Assembly: GCF_051781005.1 (NCBI RefSeq)
Contig: NZ_JBPWOA010000025.1
Location: forward strand, 119,832-183,831
Reading direction: 5' to 3'
Length of the DNA: 64,000 nt
Source: Anabaena sp051781005
GTDB taxonomy: Bacteria > Cyanobacteriota > Cyanobacteriia > Cyanobacteriales > Nostocaceae
Of the stretch, positions 36,398 to 45,155 are shown one piece after another. Position 1 is the stretch's first letter, and every line of letters begins with the position of its first letter. Position numbers and translations under genes: made by a program. The notes below the pieces were generated by a model. It was given only the letters and a program-made list of their open reading frames with translations, was not told the origin of the DNA and ran no database searches.

Positions 36398-38140
36398 ATG
36401 TTTAATAAAGAACTTATAGAGCAATTGATGGAAAAATTTTGTTTATCTCATATCGATAAGCAAAATACATTAATTACTTCTACTCTTAGAGATGAGAAAA
36501 CTGACTTTGAAGATTCTTGCTTTCTATTTGATAATTCATTAATCAACCAGTGCTATCGCATATCAATGAGTTTTAAAGAATCTGATATTCACTTATTGAT
36601 TAGTATTAATAGTTTATTTATGACGAAATATGATCCTTTAATTCTATATGAATACTATCATACTCTTAATTCGTCAGGATATTTATTAATAGTAACAGAG
36701 TGTGAACCTGATTTAACTTTCTTGGAAATCCATAAAAATCACTTTAGATTTATCAATCAATTGAAATTGTTTATAGATAAAAAATTATTTTGTTTATGCT
36801 TACAAAAAATTTCCACAACTAACTTATCTAACCAAAGTGATATAAAAAAATGGACTTTTAGTTATATTACCAATGGAACTAAGAATGACTTTATCAACAC
36901 GCAAATTCAAAGAATTGAAACTTTAGGTTTATTAGAATGGGAAGTTATTATATGTGGTAAATATGAGCTTCCATTATTGGGGAAAAAACATATAAAATAT
37001 ATTCCATTTAGTGAAAATGATGATAAAGGCTGGATAACTAAAAAGAAGAATTTAATATGTGAAAAGGCTAAATACGAAAACTTAGTAATTCTCCATGACC
37101 GCTACATTATTCCATTAGATTTTGTAGAAAAAATGGAACAATGGGGTAATGACTTTGATTTGTTAGGGGCAAAACAAATATATTATCCATCTCATCTTGA
37201 TCCTACACCAGTGCGCTGTCAAGACTGGATGACCTATGCTAGACCATTGGAAACTGAAAAAAAAGATCGTTCTTGTGACAGTGTTGGAATACTAGAGCCA
37301 CAAGATTGGGATCAATGGTGTTACATTACTGGTGGAATTTACATCGTCAAACGTTCCTTGATGTTGAAAGTTCCCCAGGATGAAAGTTTATTTTGGAATG
37401 AAGTAGAAGATATCAAGTTTTGTCACGATTTTACAAAAGCTGGCTATCTAGTGAGATTCAATCCTTATTTAGAGTTTGAGTCAGTTTCTTACAGATGGCC
37501 TGCATTAGTTATCCAGTATAGTCAGAATCCTCATCAACTTGGTATAAAAACAACTTCTAAAGAAACTTTACTGTATTGGTACTTTTATTTATTAGACTAT
37601 TTATTAGTCTATAAAGAAATAAAAACAGCTTTACATCAGTTGGGTAGTGATTTCTTGCAAAAAATTAAGTCCGTTGTAGTTAACGATGAAAATTTAGAGT
37701 TGCATCAAGTAAATTTATCTACTGTTAAAAATATTCGAGAATTAAATAATGGGTGTATAGATATTTTGAATACTCCTTCAGTATGTCAAGCAGTTAAAGA
37801 TATAGATATAGTTACACAAACTCATTTAGCCTTCAACCTCGTCCTGGGTCGTCGGCCATCACCTTATGAAGAGTATATTTGGGGGAGTAAAAATTTATTA
37901 TTTGTTAATATGGTGTCTGATTTGCTGTATGAAACAGAATTCCAGTATAGAATACGAACTTTAGCGAGGTCAATCCATATATCTAAAACAGGGGATATTT
38001 TAGTTATCAGATGCCTATCTGTAGTTAAACCTTTGATTTTGATAGTGATTATGACATCAATTAACTTAACTAGAAATAATTTAAAGAGATTTAACTTTAT
38101 TAAGAAAATTATTAAAAAAATTATGTTTTATATGAGCTAG
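36398..38140 (+). CDS. GT-A-like glycosyltransferase of unrecognised family, tandem copy 2
   Basis: A 580-residue paralogue of the preceding protein. It shares IKKWTFSYITNGTKNDFI, EWEVIICGKYE, the strictly kept ENDDKGWITKKKNLI block, ILHDRYIIPLDFVEKM with H233-D234-R235, GGIYIVKRSLMLKVPQDES and VEDIKFCHDF. The C-terminal part includes LAFNLVLGRRPSPYEEYIWG, similar to DUF4214-type repeats. Only 26 bp separate it from copy 1. The N-terminal 150 residues are weakly alike between the two copies, so acceptor or partner specificity may differ while the catalytic core is kept. Confidence 0.75.
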   Translation: MFNKELIEQLMEKFCLSHIDKQNTLITSTLRDEKTDFEDSCFLFDNSLINQCYRISMSFKESDIHLLISINSLFMTKYDPLILYEYYHTLNSSGYLLIVTECEPDLTFLEIHKNHFRFINQLKLFIDKKLFCLCLQKISTTNLSNQSDIKKWTFSYITNGTKNDFINTQIQRIETLGLLEWEVIICGKYELPLLGKKHIKYIPFSENDDKGWITKKKNLICEKAKYENLVILHDRYIIPLDFVEKMEQWGNDFDLLGAKQIYYPSHLDPTPVRCQDWMTYARPLETEKKDRSCDSVGILEPQDWDQWCYITGGIYIVKRSLMLKVPQDESLFWNEVEDIKFCHDFTKAGYLVRFNPYLEFESVSYRWPALVIQYSQNPHQLGIKTTSKETLLYWYFYLLDYLLVYKEIKTALHQLGSDFLQKIKSVVVNDENLELHQVNLSTVKNIRELNNGCIDILNTPSVCQAVKDIDIVTQTHLAFNLVLGRRPSPYEEYIWGSKNLLFVNMVSDLLYETEFQYRIRTLARSIHISKTGDILVIRCLSVVKPLILIVIMTSINLTRNNLKRFNFIKKIIKKIMFYMS

Positions 38141-38142
38141 TT

Positions 38143-39234
38143 ATGAATGGAATCAAGACATCTGCTCCTCAATTAATCATAAATTTATCTATTCTTTTCT
38201 CTCAACCAACAGGGATAAGTAACTATGCTTTAAATTTATTTCCTTATTTAAAATCTCTCCAACCTACTCTATTAACAGCAAAAAAATATCCTGAATTCAC
38301 TTGCTACTCAGTCCCAAATAATCTTACTCCTGCTGACGGTATTAAAGGACATTTACGCCGGTTAATGTGGACACAATTTCAACTACCAAAAATATATAAA
38401 AACTTTAAATCTCAACTTTTATTCTCCCCAATACCAGAAGCACCCCTTTACAGTAACTGTCGTTTTATAGTCATGTCTCACGACATGATACCATTGCGCT
38501 TTCCCAAACCCTTCTCACCGTTGACACCATACCATCGTTACTACACTCCCCAAGTTTTTAAACAAGCACAACATATTATTTGTAACTCAGAAGCAACAGC
38601 TAAAGACATTACCGACTTTTACCAAATTCCTACTAGTAAAATAACACCTATTCCCCTAGCACACGATCGCACTCACTTCCGCTTGCTCAACTTACCCACC
38701 AGTAATTACTTCCTATATATCGGTCGTCAAGACCCTTACAAAAACTTGCAGAGACTCATCACTTCCTTTGCTGCGCTACCTAACGAGAGGGACTATGAAC
38801 TATGGTTAGCAGGACCTACCGATAAACGCTACACCCCATTATTACAAGCGCAAGTTGAAGAACTGGGTATAACTCATCGCGTCAAATTCCTCAACTATGT
38901 ACCTTATAGTGAACTACCAAAAATTATAAATCAAGCGATCGCACTCGTTTTTCCCAGTTTGTGGGAAGGCTTTGGTTTTCCTGTCCTGGAAGCAATGGCC
39001 TGTGGTACTCCCGTCATCACCTCTAATGTTTCCTCCCTTCCCGAAGTAGCTGGAGATGCTGCTATTCTCATTAATCCCCATCACGCAGGGGAAATCACAG
39101 AAGCAATGCAAGCAATAATCAACGATTCAGAAATGAGAAAAACACTTTCTCAAAAAGGTATCACCAGAGCAAATCAATTTAGTTGGGAAAAAACAGGACT
39201 TGCTACAGTTGAGGTTTTAAAACAATATCTTTAA
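38143..39234 (+). CDS. GT4 glycosyltransferase
   Basis: A 363-residue GT-B enzyme. PTGISNYALNLFPYL is the N-terminal Rossmann start, IVMSHDMIPLRFP and HIICNSEATAKDI mark the hinge region, and NYFLYIGRQDPYKNLQRLI, then PSLWEGFGFPVLEAMACGTP with the EGFGFPVLE donor-binding motif complete the fold. These retaining transferases add mannose, glucose or similar sugars from nucleotide donors. It begins 2 bp after the preceding gene, so it closes the plus-strand polysaccharide cluster. Confidence 0.94.
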   Translation: MNGIKTSAPQLIINLSILFSQPTGISNYALNLFPYLKSLQPTLLTAKKYPEFTCYSVPNNLTPADGIKGHLRRLMWTQFQLPKIYKNFKSQLLFSPIPEAPLYSNCRFIVMSHDMIPLRFPKPFSPLTPYHRYYTPQVFKQAQHIICNSEATAKDITDFYQIPTSKITPIPLAHDRTHFRLLNLPTSNYFLYIGRQDPYKNLQRLITSFAALPNERDYELWLAGPTDKRYTPLLQAQVEELGITHRVKFLNYVPYSELPKIINQAIALVFPSLWEGFGFPVLEAMACGTPVITSNVSSLPEVAGDAAILINPHHAGEITEAMQAIINDSEMRKTLSQKGITRANQFSWEKTGLATVEVLKQYL

Positions 39235-39349
39235 GAGAATTTATGCTCCTAAACAGGAGGAAATTCGACAATGGATAAAAAAGAACTTTAATTCAATACT
39301 CAAATATGTAATACTAAAAGTAAGAAAGTTCTTACTTGAAAGCAATAAC

Positions 39350-39580
39350 ATGAGAATTACATCCAAAGGACAAGTAACTATTCCCGTAGAAATACGAGAG
39401 CAATTAGGACTTACACCCAACACAGAAGTAGAATTTGAAGTCATCGGAGACGCAGTTTACGTAAAAAAAACTAAAGCGAAACCCACCTCTGGTAAAACTC
39501 TGATAGAAAAGATGCGAGGTAAAGCTACAGTCAAAATGACAACTGATGAAATAATGGCACTAACTAGACAAGAGCAATGA
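39350..39580 (+). CDS. AbrB/MazE-fold antitoxin (VapB type)
   Basis: A 76-residue protein with the swapped-hairpin DNA-binding start MRITSKGQVTIPVEIREQLG, LTPNTEVEFEV, then a helical C-terminus (GKTLIEKMRGKATVKMT) that would wrap the toxin. Its stop codon overlaps the start of the PIN-domain gene (ATGA). Such antitoxins neutralise the toxin and repress their own operon. Confidence 0.9.
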   Translation: MRITSKGQVTIPVEIREQLGLTPNTEVEFEVIGDAVYVKKTKAKPTSGKTLIEKMRGKATVKMTTDEIMALTRQEQ

Positions 39581-39990
39581 AAGAAATATTGGTTGATAGC
39601 AATATAATCTTTGATATTGTTACAGAAGATCCAAATTGGTTTGATTGGTCGGCTAATAAGTTAACTGAATATGCTGAAAAAACAAAACTTAACATTAATC
39701 CCATTATCTATGCCGAAGTTTCAATTGGTTTTAAAAAGATAGAAGAACTAGAAGCCATTTTACCTATAAAATTTTTTCACCGTTTAGACCTACCTTGGGA
39801 AGCAGCATTTTTAGCAGGGAAATGTTTTACACAATATCGTCAACAAGGTGGAACTAAACAATCTCCTTTACCTGACTTCTACATAGGCGCTCATGCAGCC
39901 GTTACAAACATGATACTTTTAACTAGAGATGTCAATCGCTACCGAACTTATTTTCCTACTGTAGAACTAATAGTTCCAGAATCTTCATAA
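39577..39990 (+). CDS. PIN-domain ribonuclease toxin (VapC type)
   Basis: A 137-residue PIN-domain protein. Acidic active-site residues are visible: D7 in LVDSNIIFD, E47 in YAEVSIGF, D100 in LPDFYIGAHA and D118 in LLTRDVNRY. VapC toxins cut specific RNAs, often tRNA-fMet. The gene overlaps the antitoxin by 4 bases. Confidence 0.92.
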   Translation: MKEILVDSNIIFDIVTEDPNWFDWSANKLTEYAEKTKLNINPIIYAEVSIGFKKIEELEAILPIKFFHRLDLPWEAAFLAGKCFTQYRQQGGTKQSPLPDFYIGAHAAVTNMILLTRDVNRYRTYFPTVELIVPESS

Positions 39991-40090
39991 AAACCTTAAA
40001 CGTCAGATGTAGATCCTAAAAAATTGTTTATATGAACACTAATACCCAATACCAGATCCCCTAAATCTTTAAGAACTTGGGTATCCATCT

Positions 40091-40475
40091 CTATTGTCTA
40101 TGGATTCCGCGTTATTAATGAATATACATATCCTGATATTCTCATCATCAAAGATGAACCAGTATTTGAGGAAAGACGCACCGATACAGTAATCAATCCT
40201 AGAATTATATTTGAAGTTCTTTCTAAATCTACCAGTAGTCGAGATAGATGAGATAAATTTACCTTTTACCGTTCTCTTCCTGAATTTAAAGAATATAATA
40301 TATAATTGACCAATATCAAAGTCATATTGAACAATATAGTAAAACCAAAGAAGGTAATTGGCTATTTAGTGAATCTGACGATGAAGAGGGAATTCTAACT
40401 TTAGTTTCTGCTAACTGTCAAATTCCCTATCGCCAGATTTATGAACGGGTTATATTTGAAAAACAAACAGTTTAG
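40091..40475 (+). pseudogene. Uma2 (DUF820) pseudogene
   Basis: The plus strand encodes YTYPDILIIKDEPVFEERRT, PRIIFEVLSKSTSSRDR, a TGA stop, then DKFTFYRSLPEFKEYNI, a second stop and a frame change, and finally LTLVSANCQIPYRQIYERV. The order matches the central and C-terminal Uma2 domain, but the N-terminal third is missing and the frame is broken at least twice. Confidence 0.8.
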
Positions 40476-40525
40476 AAATTAAAAAAATTAAAAACCAAAA
40501 ATTATTTGTTTTAATTTTTAATTAT

Positions 40526-42295
40526 TTACGGTGTTCCCACAGCCCCAGAGTAAACTAAACCTCGTTGCATATCTAAAGTCAAAATTGCCCCATCTTTAAT
40601 TACCTTGGTCGCTTCCTTCACACCAACAATTACTGGTACACCGAGACGTAAACCAATTACGGCTGCATGACTTGAGAGACTTTCTTCTTCAGTAATAATT
40701 CCCCCGGCTTTGCGAATCGCTTCCACAAAATCTACACCAGTGCGGGATGCGACCAAAATATCTCCAGGGTTAAAGTTACTTGCATCCATACCAGTATGAA
40801 CTACCCTAGCGCGACCACTCACTGAACCTTGACCTAGACCAATTCCTTGACCTAGTACCGCAGTCACCACTTCCACTTTAATCAAGTCTGTTGACCCGGA
40901 AACCCCCTGAAGTGTACCAGCAGTCATCACTACCAAATCACCCTCAGTTAAGAGGTTTTTTTCTTGAGCAACGTTGATAGCTGCTTGGAATGTCTGACCT
41001 GTGGAAGGTAGTTCTAGTACTAACAGCGGTCTTACTCCCCAGACCATTTGCAACTGCCTTGCTACGTTGACATGGGGTGTGATGGCTAAAATTGGCGTTT
41101 TGGGACGGAATTTAGAAACGTTGCGGGCTGTAGCACCGGTTTGTGTCAAAGTCATAATTGCCGCTGCGCCCAAATTCTCAGCAATTTGACCAACAGCTTG
41201 GCTAATAGCATTGGGAATAGAACGCCTGTTATCTCTTGACTGACGGGAGTTAGCGTTTAGGGTTTCTTCCTGCTCAATGCGTTCTGCTATTCTGGCCATT
41301 GTCGCTACAGCTTCCACCGGGAAACTACCAACAGCGGTTTCATTGGAAAGCATTACCGCGTCTGTACCGTCTAAAATCGCGTTTGCGACATCGGAGACTT
41401 CCGCACGGGTGGGACGGGGGTTACTGACCATGCTATCTAGCATTTGGGTAGCAGTAATGATGGGGATACCCAAGCGGTTTGCTGTAGCAATTAGCCGTTT
41501 TTGCAGTATGGGTACATCTTCCGCTGGTAGTTCCACCCCTAAGTCACCTCTAGCAACCATTACACCGTCACACAAAGACAGAATCGCTTCCATTTGTTCA
41601 ATGGCTTCGTGCTTTTCAATTTTGGCAACTACAGGCACATTTTTGCCGGTGCTGGAAATTAGCTCTTTAATTTCGATGATGTCCTGGGGGTTACGGACAA
41701 AGGAAAGTGCTACCCAATCAACACCTTGGTCTAGACCAAACATCAGATCCTCTCGGTCTTTGTCGGTCATAGCTTTAATTGATAAGTAAACTCCCGGAAA
41801 GTTTACGCCTTTGTTGTTAGAAAGTTTACCAGGAACGGTAATGCGACAATGCAAATCGCCTTTGTCCTGGTTAATGTCTTCTACGACCATTTCCACTCGT
41901 CCATCATCGAGGAGGATTTTGGCACCAACGGGGACTTCATCTGCTAAATAATCGTAGGTAACGCAACTAATTTCTTGGGTTCCTACAACTGGACGATTTG
42001 TTAAGGTGAAGCGATCGCCCTTCGCCAAAATTATAGAACCATTTTCAAACTTACCCAAGCGAATTTTTGGCCCTTGCAAATCTTGGAGAATTGCTACCGG
42101 TCTATTGAGTTCAAAAGCGGTTTGCCGAATTAGGCGAATACTACGTTGATGGTCAGCATGAGTTCCGTGGGAGAAATTTAACCGCAGGGTTGTTGCACCC
42201 GCTTCAATAATTGCCTTCAGCATTTCTGGACTGCTGGTAGCAGGACCAATAGTAGCAACAATTTTGGTTCGGCGCAGAGAATCTCTTAATTGCAT
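40526..42295 (-). CDS. pyk: Pyruvate kinase
   Basis: A 589-residue pyruvate kinase that makes pyruvate and ATP from phosphoenolpyruvate and ADP. Motifs: RRTKIVATIGPATSS at the N-terminus, LRLNFSHG, LQDLQGPKIRLG, VAKIEKHEAIE (active-site Lys), MVARGDLGVE and ATQMLDSM. The extra C-terminal 110 residues carry TEEESLSSHAAVIGLRLGVP, the swivelling PEP-utiliser domain with its phospho-His region, common in cyanobacterial and Bacillus enzymes. I use the ATG at 42295 rather than the TTG at 42310. Confidence 0.96.
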   Translation of the reverse strand: MQLRDSLRRTKIVATIGPATSSPEMLKAIIEAGATTLRLNFSHGTHADHQRSIRLIRQTAFELNRPVAILQDLQGPKIRLGKFENGSIILAKGDRFTLTNRPVVGTQEISCVTYDYLADEVPVGAKILLDDGRVEMVVEDINQDKGDLHCRITVPGKLSNNKGVNFPGVYLSIKAMTDKDREDLMFGLDQGVDWVALSFVRNPQDIIEIKELISSTGKNVPVVAKIEKHEAIEQMEAILSLCDGVMVARGDLGVELPAEDVPILQKRLIATANRLGIPIITATQMLDSMVSNPRPTRAEVSDVANAILDGTDAVMLSNETAVGSFPVEAVATMARIAERIEQEETLNANSRQSRDNRRSIPNAISQAVGQIAENLGAAAIMTLTQTGATARNVSKFRPKTPILAITPHVNVARQLQMVWGVRPLLVLELPSTGQTFQAAINVAQEKNLLTEGDLVVMTAGTLQGVSGSTDLIKVEVVTAVLGQGIGLGQGSVSGRARVVHTGMDASNFNPGDILVASRTGVDFVEAIRKAGGIITEEESLSSHAAVIGLRLGVPVIVGVKEATKVIKDGAILTLDMQRGLVYSGAVGTP

Positions 42296-42655
42296 AGGGA
42301 CTGATTTCAAAATAATCTATCTGGGAAGTAATCGTATATTAAGCGGCATCTCCTTTTCAGTCACTGCTATATCAATGATGTCAGCAGTTAGAGAAGGAAT
42401 TAGCGGGATAGACTAGATATAGTACACTAATCTTATCGGCATCCTCTTTAAGGTAGATTTTTGCCATGAAAGCATTAGCACTGGTTAAACTTTAGTCGTC
42501 AGTAAATACATAGGTCTAGTCTGGAATCATAGCGCCATTCATCTGCTAATCAGCAAAGACAGCAGATAAATCTTGTCATATAAAACTTTATATAACTTTA
42601 CTCTTTACTAAGATTTGTCGTATATTCGTAATATTTGATGAAGAAGGAGTTAGTA
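42296..42655. other. Divergent promoter region between pyk and crtR
   Basis: About 360 bases separate two divergent genes and must contain both promoters. No ORF of note. An AAGGAG ribosome-binding site lies 6 bases before the crtR ATG. Confidence 0.5.
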
Positions 42656-43546
42656 ATGCTCACGTCGGAGGCACAAAAGCCACTGACAATCCCAACCAAG
42701 GAACTTTTAGCACCTCCTGGTGATTTTAATCCCACACTACTGCTGTTTTTTGTAGTGGTGACAATGTTGGTGTTATCTAACTTTGGTTATTGGGTTTGGG
42801 AATGGCCACATTGGCTATGCTTTAGCATTAACACTCTGTCCTTGCATTGTTCGGGGACGGTGATTCATGATGCTTGTCACCAGTCAGCCCATCGTAACCG
42901 GGTGATTAATGCCATGTTAGGACATGGTAGCGCCTTAATTTTAGCTTTTGCATTCCCTGTGTTTACACGGGTACATTTGCAGCATCATGGTAATGTCAAT
43001 CACCCTAAAGATGATCCTGATCATTATGTCTCTACAGGTGGTCCATTATGGTTGATTGCAGTTAGATTTTTATACCATGAGGTATTCTTCTTTCAACGGC
43101 AATTGTGGCGGAAATATGAGTTACTGGAATGGTTTATTAGCCGTTTAATTATCATTACTATTGTTTATATTTCTGTCCAATATCATTTTTTGGGCTATAT
43201 TCTCAATTTTTGGTTTATTCCGGCGTTTTTGGTGGGAATTGCTTTGGGGTTATTTTTTGATTATTTACCTCATCGTCCATTTGTGGAAAGAAATCGCTGG
43301 AAAAATGCCCGCGTCTATCCTGGTAAGGTTCTCAATATCCTGATTTTGGGGCAGAATTACCACCTCATTCATCATCTATGGCCGTCGATTCCTTGGTATA
43401 ATTACCAACCAGCCTATTATATGATGAAGCCGTTGCTAGATGAAAAGGGTAGTCCGCAAACTTCCGGGTTATTGCAGAAAAAGGATTTTTTTGAGTTCTT
43501 GTATGATGTTTTTCTGGGAATTCGATTTAATCAGCATCACGATTGA
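42656..43546 (+). CDS. crtR: Beta-carotene hydroxylase
   Basis: A 296-residue membrane di-iron hydroxylase of the fatty-acid desaturase superfamily. Its histidine clusters are HDACHQSAH, HLQHHGNVNH and HLIHH, with a further PHRPF segment. Several hydrophobic helices surround them. CrtR hydroxylates beta-carotene to zeaxanthin and related xanthophylls in cyanobacteria. I choose the ATG at 42656, with AAGGAG 6 bases upstream, over a TTG at 42635. It stands alone with its own promoter region. Confidence 0.93.
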   Translation: MLTSEAQKPLTIPTKELLAPPGDFNPTLLLFFVVVTMLVLSNFGYWVWEWPHWLCFSINTLSLHCSGTVIHDACHQSAHRNRVINAMLGHGSALILAFAFPVFTRVHLQHHGNVNHPKDDPDHYVSTGGPLWLIAVRFLYHEVFFFQRQLWRKYELLEWFISRLIIITIVYISVQYHFLGYILNFWFIPAFLVGIALGLFFDYLPHRPFVERNRWKNARVYPGKVLNILILGQNYHLIHHLWPSIPWYNYQPAYYMMKPLLDEKGSPQTSGLLQKKDFFEFLYDVFLGIRFNQHHD

Positions 43547-43576
43547 TGTGATTTTCTGCATCTAATATTTGTAATG

Positions 43577-43647
43577 AGGGCGGGCAAGACTTCGACAGGT
43601 CTTACAGTGAGCTTGTCGAACTGCTCAGTCCGAGGATGCCCACCCCA
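43577..43647. repeat. Small hairpin repeat
   Basis: The segment begins GGGCGGGCA and ends TGCCCACCCC, with an inner TTCGACA / TGTCGAA pair, so it can fold into a two-level hairpin. It lies between the convergent crtR and ParE genes and could act as a transcription terminator for both. A related TCGAAG-rich element occurs near 50342-50398. Confidence 0.6.
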
Positions 43648-43653
43648 CAATAT

Positions 43654-43977
43654 TTATTCAATCTGCCTATTTTTCCAATAATTTGGTCTTCGCTTTCTAT
43701 GTGCGATGCCTGCGGCGAGCGAAGCTATCGCAATCACCCAAATAAAATCCTCTAATTCTACGTAGAAAATGAGATATGGAAACCGTTGGATGACGTAACG
43801 ACGTACCTCTGCAATTGTGTGTTGCGCTCCCAAATTGGGATTTTGTTGTATTTTCCCTAGAACTTCTTCTACTTCAGATAGTAAATCCAGCCCTAATCCT
43901 ATCTTTTGATCTTCATAGTAAGCGATCGCACTATCAAACTCCCTGATAGCTTCGGTGTGGATAATGATTGGCTTCAC
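43654..43977 (-). CDS. RelE/ParE-family toxin with an in-frame 7-residue insertion
   Basis: A 107-residue toxin: IIHTEAIREFDSAIAYYEDQ, KIGLGLDLLSEVEEVLGKI, RRYVIQRFPYLIFYVELED and HRKRRPNYWKNR. The family normally reads 'VIAIAH.KRRP.YW'. Here VIAIA is followed by SLAAGIA before HRKRRPNYW, an apparent 21-base insertion of a GC-rich repeat that leaves the frame intact. ParE toxins inhibit gyrase; RelE toxins cleave mRNA, and the subtype is unclear. It overlaps the upstream antitoxin gene by 4 bases. Confidence 0.88.
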   Translation of the reverse strand: MKPIIIHTEAIREFDSAIAYYEDQKIGLGLDLLSEVEEVLGKIQQNPNLGAQHTIAEVRRYVIQRFPYLIFYVELEDFIWVIAIASLAAGIAHRKRRPNYWKNRQIE

Positions 43978-44231
43978 GAATACTTCTCTCGCAACTTAGA
44001 AAATACTTGATTCGATGATTCACCAATAGCTTTTCCGCTCAGGATTTCGTCTAGTCTTCTAGTTAATTCTCTATCCCAAGCAACCTCAACATCACCATCT
44101 ATACTTTCTTCTAGAGAATGAATTAAAAAGTAGGCAAGTTCCGCACGATCTTGTATAGAGAGTTGAGAGAGTTCAATTTTGAGTTTTTCGGCAATTTCAG
44201 TCATGTTTTTTACCATCTGCTCTATGCTCAA
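43974..44231 (-). CDS. Antitoxin of the putative addiction-module family
   Basis: An 85-residue protein with a helical N-terminus (MTEIAEKLKIELSQLSIQDR) and the typical ELAYFLIHSLEESIDGDVEVAWDRELTRRLDEI block, ending in VFSKLREKYS. This is the addiction-module component family usually paired with ParE-type toxins. Its stop overlaps the toxin start (ATGA). A second ATG lies 8 codons in. Confidence 0.88.
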   Translation of the reverse strand: MSIEQMVKNMTEIAEKLKIELSQLSIQDRAELAYFLIHSLEESIDGDVEVAWDRELTRRLDEILSGKAIGESSNQVFSKLREKYS

Positions 44232-44723
44232 TTATAAATTGATGATTCGTATCTGGTATTTATAATCGTTAGATTGTAATGAAAGGCGATTGCTTAAGGT
44301 TTATATCTTTGAGATTTATGCCTTATTGAGCTTGCTTATGCTGCTTGACAAACTGTTGGTTCTGGAAGTGCATCACCCGCAGCCTTGTAAGCAATAATAA
44401 GAGAGTCTAAGGCTTCAATTCCCTTTCTTTACCCACTATGATTATTTTTACTAATTTTGATTCGGACAGTTGATCAAAAAGGTTAACTTACATCTGACAC
44501 CAATAAGTACCTCGGCAAAATTAATTAGACATTTTTCCAAAAAATAGAAATCCCTGGAATCTGGTTCTGTTGCCTGTTCCCGTTTTCTGTTCCCTCTCCT
44601 AAATGTACAATTTATTTTGCACGACTACTTATCAGCGGTTGTTGGGACTGATGTGAGATGGAAGTTAAAATGTATTAATAATGCAATACCAAAATTTAAA
44701 CGAGGATTAAGCAAAAATATTTC
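44232..44723. other. Intergenic region, no gene seen
   Basis: About 490 bases upstream of the antitoxin gene show no supported ORF. An open plus-strand frame from 44617 to 44892 starts at a TTG, is antisense to the small gene at 44724-44885, and ends in a run of Phe codons, so I do not call it. Confidence 0.4.
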
Positions 44724-44885
44724 TCAGTTGAGATTTCGCTGTGGTGGCTCTGATATTTTGATGTCTGGTAGTGGTGCTGGTAGTTCTGGAAGAAGTTTTT
44801 CCTTGGGGCTTTTTATGCCATTTGCACCTTTAAACTTTGGAAAGCTAAAATCATCACCTAAATTTTTCTTTTTCTTTTTACTCAT
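44724..44885 (-). CDS. Small hypothetical protein (53 aa), Lys- and Pro-rich
   Basis: The minus strand from the ATG at 44885 encodes MSKKKKKNLGDDFSFPKFK, then GANGIKSPKEKLLPELPAP, then LPDIKISEPPQRNLN. An AAGGA lies about 8 bases upstream. The basic start and proline-rich acidic tail suggest a disordered protein. No family is recognised; the intact frame with a ribosome-binding site supports a real gene. Confidence 0.55.
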   Translation of the reverse strand: MSKKKKKNLGDDFSFPKFKGANGIKSPKEKLLPELPAPLPDIKISEPPQRNLN

Positions 44886-45155
44886 TAATTAGTTCCTTAA
44901 CTACAAGTAGTACAAATAGACTAGCAAATTTTCCTTGATTTGAGTAGTATATTGAAATACATATTTTTTGTATCTTTAGATATTGCTAAATTAAACAATT
45001 TGTGATGTTCAATAGAACAAGATTGGGGATTCTGTACCAAACGATTTTTTGTACGCTAGGGAACAACCCAGAGCTTGCAACTAGTATCAAGTTAAGTTAG
45101 GGTGTAATATTACTGAATGATTTATCTGTACAATTTACCTGATGTTATAATTTCC

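Noticed and set aside
41277..41789. Plus-strand ORF of 170 aa opposite pyk
   Set aside because: It is antisense to the conserved pyruvate kinase core; the length follows from codon bias of the real gene.
44617..44892. Plus-strand ORF of 91 aa
   Set aside because: TTG start, no ribosome-binding site, a run of Phe at the end, and a more credible gene lies on the opposite strand.
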